DNA of 64,000 nucleotides from Kineosporia rhizophila. GTDB taxonomy: Bacteria > Actinomycetota > Actinomycetes > Actinomycetales > Kineosporiaceae. The DNA is taken from assembly GCF_021277265.1 (NCBI RefSeq), contig NZ_JAJSOH010000029.1, positions 37,505 to 101,504 on the forward strand, written 5' to 3'. A model generated the notes under the pieces. It made no database searches and was not told where the DNA came from. It saw only the letters and a list, made by a program, of their open reading frames with translations. Of this stretch, positions 63,878-64,000 are shown one piece after another (positions within the stretch are counted from its first letter, which is position 1; every line of letters begins with the position of its first letter). A program made the translations under genes and the position numbers.

Positions 63878-64000
63878 GTGACAGATACCACCGAGATGTC
63901 GACGTCCGCTGTCGATCTCTCCACGCTCCGCCTGCCGCAGCTCCAGGCCGTCGCCTCGCAGCTGGGGATCAACGGCACGGCCCGGATGCGTAAGGCCGAG
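63878..64000 (+). CDS. rho: Transcription termination factor Rho, N-terminal part
   Basis: Only 41 codons are present, running off the window. They start at GTG 63878 (VTDTTEMSTSAVDL), with GAGGGGGAAG upstream. The segment LSTLRLPQLQAVASQLGING followed by TARMRKAE is the Rho N-terminal helical domain. The position after hom-thrC-thrB matches the conserved actinobacterial order. A long Arg/Asp/Gly-rich insert typical of actinobacterial Rho would lie beyond the edge. Confidence 0.92.
   Translation, partial: MTDTTEMSTSAVDLSTLRLPQLQAVASQLGINGTARMRKAE

Overview
The window is very GC-rich DNA with almost only G or C at third codon positions. Its gene set is that of an actinomycete: a SigR/RsrA thiol-stress pair, a WhiD/WhiB3-type regulator, Ni-superoxide dismutase with its SodX protease, the fused E1/E2 oxoglutarate decarboxylase Kgd, ribosomal protein bL37, a DUF6104 protein, GAF-ANTAR regulators, and the argS-lysA-hom-thrC-thrB-rho order. 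A type IV pilus PilT ATPase, long cold-shock proteins and phosphoketolase would fit a soil actinomycete, perhaps of the Kineosporia type. That lineage guess is inference and weak. No prophage, insertion sequence, CRISPR array or plasmid function is visible; the window reads as chromosomal backbone with a few degenerate patches.

Layout. 1-2.5 kb, minus strand: rsgA (cut by the window edge), aroA and a DoxX-type membrane protein with a histone-like basic tail. 2.5-7.2 kb, plus strand: an SRAP/HMCES DNA-crosslink protein, an alpha/beta hydrolase, sigR-rsrA behind a perfect SigR-type promoter, a biotinyl-domain protein and pilT; the 24-codon bL37 gene lies convergent to rsrA. 7.5-8.3 kb: sodX-sodN. 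8.5-12 kb: malic enzyme, a DivIVA-like coiled coil and a quinone-oxidoreductase-like protein. 12-17 kb, minus: an SGNH protein lacking its catalytic serine, DUF6104 and kgd. 17-21 kb, plus: two CNNM/CorC proteins and an M15 peptidoglycan peptidase.

21-25 kb is mostly non-coding and repeat-rich, holding only whiD and one hydrolase. 25-28.8 kb, minus: NDH-2, an ECF sigma factor coupled to an Ogt alkyltransferase, and a prenyl diphosphate synthase. 29-34 kb: a membrane-anchored OB-like protein, an OafA-type acyltransferase, and two modular proteins with long disordered linkers, one of them with a cold-shock domain. 34.3-39.5 kb, minus: a hydrolase, phosphoketolase and acetate kinase, which together convert sugar phosphates to acetate plus ATP, and a secreted RTX-repeat protein. 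40-44.8 kb: a STAS protein, two GAF-ANTAR proteins, a fatty-acid desaturase and small membrane proteins. 44.9-47.7 kb: transketolase, a frameshifted Fic-family remnant and tRNA-Arg(CCG).

47.8-64 kb: a FadR-type regulator, argS-lysA, a small XRE regulator, the methylmalonyl-CoA mutase operon mutA-mutB-(UBP zinc finger)-meaB, a sensor kinase and response regulator that face each other, then hom-thrC-thrB and the start of rho.

The most rewarding observations are a near-identical 20-bp direct-repeat motif in front of both the kinase and the regulator genes, the SigR promoter with a potential N-terminally extended SigR, the catalytically dead SGNH protein between DUF6104 and kgd, the UBP zinc finger inside the mut operon, and the repeat-rich non-coding region around whiD.
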